In this document: positions 61,453 through 64,000 of the stretch, in pieces
Layout: each line of letters opens with the position of its first letter
Numbering within the stretch: the first letter of the stretch is position 1
Origin: Pedobacter sp. MC2016-15
GTDB taxonomy: Bacteria > Bacteroidota > Bacteroidia > Sphingobacteriales > Sphingobacteriaceae
Reading direction: 5' to 3'
Length of the DNA stretch: 64,000 nucleotides
NCBI RefSeq assembly: GCF_026239695.1
Contig: NZ_JAPIVS010000006.1
Span: 300,205-364,204 of the forward strand
The notes under the pieces: generated by a model
Database searches by the model: none
What the model saw: only the letters and a program-made list of their open reading frames with translations
Told to the model about the DNA's origin: nothing
Made by a program: the position numbers and the translations under genes

Positions 61453-63858
61453 ATGGGTATGAAATCAAAAATCCTAAGCCTGTTATTAACAACAGGTATT
61501 ACATCCTGTGTGTATGCACAGGATAATTTAAAGTATCAGCTACCACCAAAAAGTATTGTCGACCTTGTTGATGCCCCTTCCAACCCAACGACAGAGTTTA
61601 ATAAAGATGGAAGCCTCATGCTAATATTAAAAGCACCGGGTTATGCTTCCATGCAACATGTTGCGCAGCCCGTGATTGGTGTTGCTGGAATAAAGATTAA
61701 TCCTGCCAATAATTCTACGGAATCTGAAGTAGCTGGTGTCTATGAGAGCATCATGCTCAAGGATATCAAAACAGGGAAAGAGTCGGCACTTCAAGGTCTC
61801 CCTGAAAAATACAGGATTTCAAATATCTCCTGGAGTCCCGATGGGAAATACTTTGCCTTTACCAATAATGATATGAAAGGTGTAGAATTATGGTATGCAG
61901 ACGCAAAAACCTTACAGGCTAAAAAACTATCGAATGAGTTTTTAAATGATGCTTTCGGTGTAACCCTGCAATGGAATCCCGATAGTAAACATATTCTGGC
62001 ACAGTTTATAATTTCCTCACGCGGACAGCAACCAGTAGAAAGTATCGTACCCACGGGACCAGTTGTACAGGAAAATTTAGGTGTGGTTACGCCTTCAAGA
62101 ACCTACCAGTACCTACTGCAAAATCCTTATGACGAAAGTTTGATGGAGTACTTCCTTACTTCCCAACTGAAATCTGTAGACCTTAGCGGCAATGCAACTG
62201 ACATCAGTGTACCAAAAATCTATAGCAAAGTTGCCTATTCTCCAAACGGTAAGTACCTAATGGTACAAACCGTTCAGAAACCTTATTCTTATCTGGTTCC
62301 GATCAACTATTTTCCGCTCAACACAGATATTCTGGATGCATCAGGTAAATTGGTCAAAGCATTATACCAGGCTCCCCTTGCTGATAAACTACCAACAGGA
62401 TTTGACGTGGTTGCAACGGGACCACGCGCCTATGAATGGAGAGCCGATGCCCCTGAAACACTTGCCTGGGCAGAAGCCCAGGATGAGGGAAACCCAAAAA
62501 ACAATACACCTTTTCATGATGCATTGTTTACCCTGAAAGCGCCGTTTAAAGCTGCTCCCAAAAAAATATTCCTCATCGCTTCCAGATATAGCGGCGTAGA
62601 ATGGGGCAATGAAAAATACGCTATTGTGAAAGAACGCTCCCGTAAAACAAGGATGACAAAACTGACAGTGATCAATCCTGAAAACGGGAAAGTCGTTAAA
62701 GCAATGCCAGGTACATCATCAGAAAATGCCTATATCGATCCCGGACGTTTTGTACATACCTCACATCGTTTGCTGTTTGACAAGGGAACCCGTCCTGTTG
62801 TTTTCACGATAGGCAACGGCGCATCCCCTCAGGGCGACCGTCCATTTATCATGAAATGGGATCTTATATCAAATAAACAAGATACACTCTTCAAATCAAA
62901 GGCTCCCTTTTATGAAGAACCTGTGTTCTTCAACAATACTGGCACTGTATACATTTCGAAAGAGTCAGCAGAAGAAACACCTAACATCTATGCTGTAAGT
63001 CTTCAAGACAGGACTGAAAAGAAAATTACGGATTTTGCAGATCCCTACCCTTCCCTCAAAGGTGTTCAGAAAACCTTATTATCGTATCCTCGTAAAGATG
63101 GAATTAAACTGTCTGCAACCTTGTACTTGCCTAAGGATTATAAAAAAGAAGACGGGCCATTACCAGTGCTGATCTGGGCGTATCCAAGGGAATTTAAAAG
63201 CCTGAGTGCTGCCGGAGAGGTGAAAGGCTCTCCCTACCGATTTACCAGACTTGCCTTCCGTTCCCCTGTATACTGGGTAACGCGGGGTTATGCGATATTG
63301 GATAATGCTGATATGCCAGTAGTTGGTGAAGGCAAAAATGAGCCTAACGATACTTTCCTGGAGCAAATAGAGGATAACGCTCAATCACTCATCAATTATG
63401 TGGTTAACATGGGAGTAGCTGACAGGAAACGGATCGCTGTCGGCGGACATTCATACGGAGCATTCATGACTGCGAATTTACTCGCACATACGGATTTGTT
63501 TGCTGCAGGCATCGCACGTAGTGGAGCTTATAACCGTACCTTAACACCTTTTGGTTTCCAGGGGGAGGAAAGAACTTTCTGGGAAGTACCAGAAGTTTAT
63601 AACAAAATGGCTCCCTTTAATTTCGCCAATAAGATCAAGACGCCTATATTGTTAACCCACGGCATTGATGATGATAACTCTGGAACTTTTCCTATTCAAA
63701 GTGAAAGGTTATATAGTGCTATTAAAGGACATGGCGGAACCGTAAGACTGGTAATGTTGCCTAAAGAATTTCATGGATACAGAAGCCGTGAATCAGTTAT
63801 GCATACCTTCTGGGAACAGGATAGATGGTTAGAGACATACGTGAAGAATAAAAAGTAA
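61453..63858 (+). CDS. Secreted prolyl-oligopeptidase-family serine peptidase
   Basis: An 801-residue exported S9-type peptidase. ATG 61453 is chosen because MGMKSKILSLLLTTGITSCVYAQ then forms a signal peptide. The frame is open upstream into the start of the divergent glycosidase gene, which is not credible coding. The N-terminal propeller (about 30-560) contains WSPDGKYFAFTNND and YSPNGKYLMVQT repeats. The C-terminal alpha/beta hydrolase has the nucleophile in GGHSYGAFMT, the aspartate in THGIDDDNSGTFP and the histidine in EFHGYRSRE. It resembles glutamyl endopeptidase-like S9 enzymes of Bacteroidota. A strong terminator follows. Confidence 0.92.
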   Translation: MGMKSKILSLLLTTGITSCVYAQDNLKYQLPPKSIVDLVDAPSNPTTEFNKDGSLMLILKAPGYASMQHVAQPVIGVAGIKINPANNSTESEVAGVYESIMLKDIKTGKESALQGLPEKYRISNISWSPDGKYFAFTNNDMKGVELWYADAKTLQAKKLSNEFLNDAFGVTLQWNPDSKHILAQFIISSRGQQPVESIVPTGPVVQENLGVVTPSRTYQYLLQNPYDESLMEYFLTSQLKSVDLSGNATDISVPKIYSKVAYSPNGKYLMVQTVQKPYSYLVPINYFPLNTDILDASGKLVKALYQAPLADKLPTGFDVVATGPRAYEWRADAPETLAWAEAQDEGNPKNNTPFHDALFTLKAPFKAAPKKIFLIASRYSGVEWGNEKYAIVKERSRKTRMTKLTVINPENGKVVKAMPGTSSENAYIDPGRFVHTSHRLLFDKGTRPVVFTIGNGASPQGDRPFIMKWDLISNKQDTLFKSKAPFYEEPVFFNNTGTVYISKESAEETPNIYAVSLQDRTEKKITDFADPYPSLKGVQKTLLSYPRKDGIKLSATLYLPKDYKKEDGPLPVLIWAYPREFKSLSAAGEVKGSPYRFTRLAFRSPVYWVTRGYAILDNADMPVVGEGKNEPNDTFLEQIEDNAQSLINYVVNMGVADRKRIAVGGHSYGAFMTANLLAHTDLFAAGIARSGAYNRTLTPFGFQGEERTFWEVPEVYNKMAPFNFANKIKTPILLTHGIDDDNSGTFPIQSERLYSAIKGHGGTVRLVMLPKEFHGYRSRESVMHTFWEQDRWLETYVKNKK

Positions 63859-63875
63859 TACTGAATATTTGATAC

Positions 63876-63909
63876 AAGGCCCCGATCGTTAACCAATCGG
63901 GGCCTTTTT
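63876..63909 (+). terminator. Intrinsic terminator behind the S9 peptidase gene
   Basis: Eleven-base-pair stem AAGGCCCCGAT / ATCGGGGCCTT with a nine-base loop, followed by a T-run, 17 bases after the stop codon. The remaining 91 bases to the window end hold no feature I can support. Confidence 0.92.
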
Positions 63910-64000
63910 ATGGATGCTATTTACATTTAAGACCATCAATCTAACCTAAATGAGCTATCTGAACTATTCCGCGACCGCGATAGCAAGCAGATTTTAGCTA

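Overview
The window comes from a member of the Bacteroidota, most likely the Sphingobacteriaceae (Pedobacter-like). The gene content fits this: ParA/ParB followed by a DUF5683 protein, FtsX followed by a DUF3098 protein, a DUF5690 transporter, fimbrillin-type lipoproteins, outer-membrane barrels with a carboxypeptidase-regulatory N-terminus, and bacillithiol BshC. Start regions mostly lack Shine-Dalgarno sequences. Many have the Bacteroidota -7 box TAnnTTTG (or TAnnTTCG) in front of them. The species cannot be settled from the sequence alone. I see no prophage, insertion sequence, CRISPR array or rRNA; there is one tRNA.

Layout. 1-10 kb is housekeeping: ftsY (cut by the window edge), rimO, bshC, a malate/lactate dehydrogenase, then on the minus strand parA-parB-DUF5683-dapB-lepB. 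10-14.5 kb has a flavin reductase, a small cobalamin-binding-like protein, a peptide-type binding lipoprotein and an outer-membrane barrel receptor. 14.6-21 kb is the most interesting metabolic block: a Tat-exported phospholipase C, a TIGR03364-type FAD oxidase, a DUF5690 transporter and a phosphonatase-like HAD hydrolase in one tight minus-strand run, with a PhnZ/TmpB-type HD oxygenase divergent from it. I read it as a (phospho/phosphono)lipid head-group scavenging locus.

21-32.6 kb holds leuS, then ftsX-DUF3098-uppP-truB-yitT-ribF on the plus strand, a KefB-like antiporter, a DUF2157 protein and a LysE-type exporter. 32.6-38.5 kb groups DNA repair: uvrA, a sigma-70 family factor with a 63-residue companion, nth and recA. 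38.5-47.5 kb has a small membrane protein, tsaD, tamB, ribBA, an LptF/LptG permease and a START-like protein, followed by tRNA-Met(CAT).

47.7-52.9 kb is accessory and surface-directed: two tandem lipoproteins sharing a duplicated fimbrillin-like N-terminal half, one ending in a DRGH non-specific nuclease, then a clostripain-like lipoprotein peptidase and a VOC protein. 53-58.8 kb is a glycerol operon (glpD-glpK-glpF-outer membrane barrel) with divergent glpR and repeat motifs that look like operators. The end has a secreted family-2 glycosidase divergent from a secreted prolyl-oligopeptidase.

The strongest unexplained signal is a pair of intergenic hairpins, behind the dehydrogenase gene (4844-4917) and behind recA (38453-38512). 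Both lie between convergent genes, in opposite orientation. They share a 39-nt core with 36 identities inside arms that differ in sequence yet stay fully complementary. This looks like a dispersed structured element rather than two ordinary terminators.
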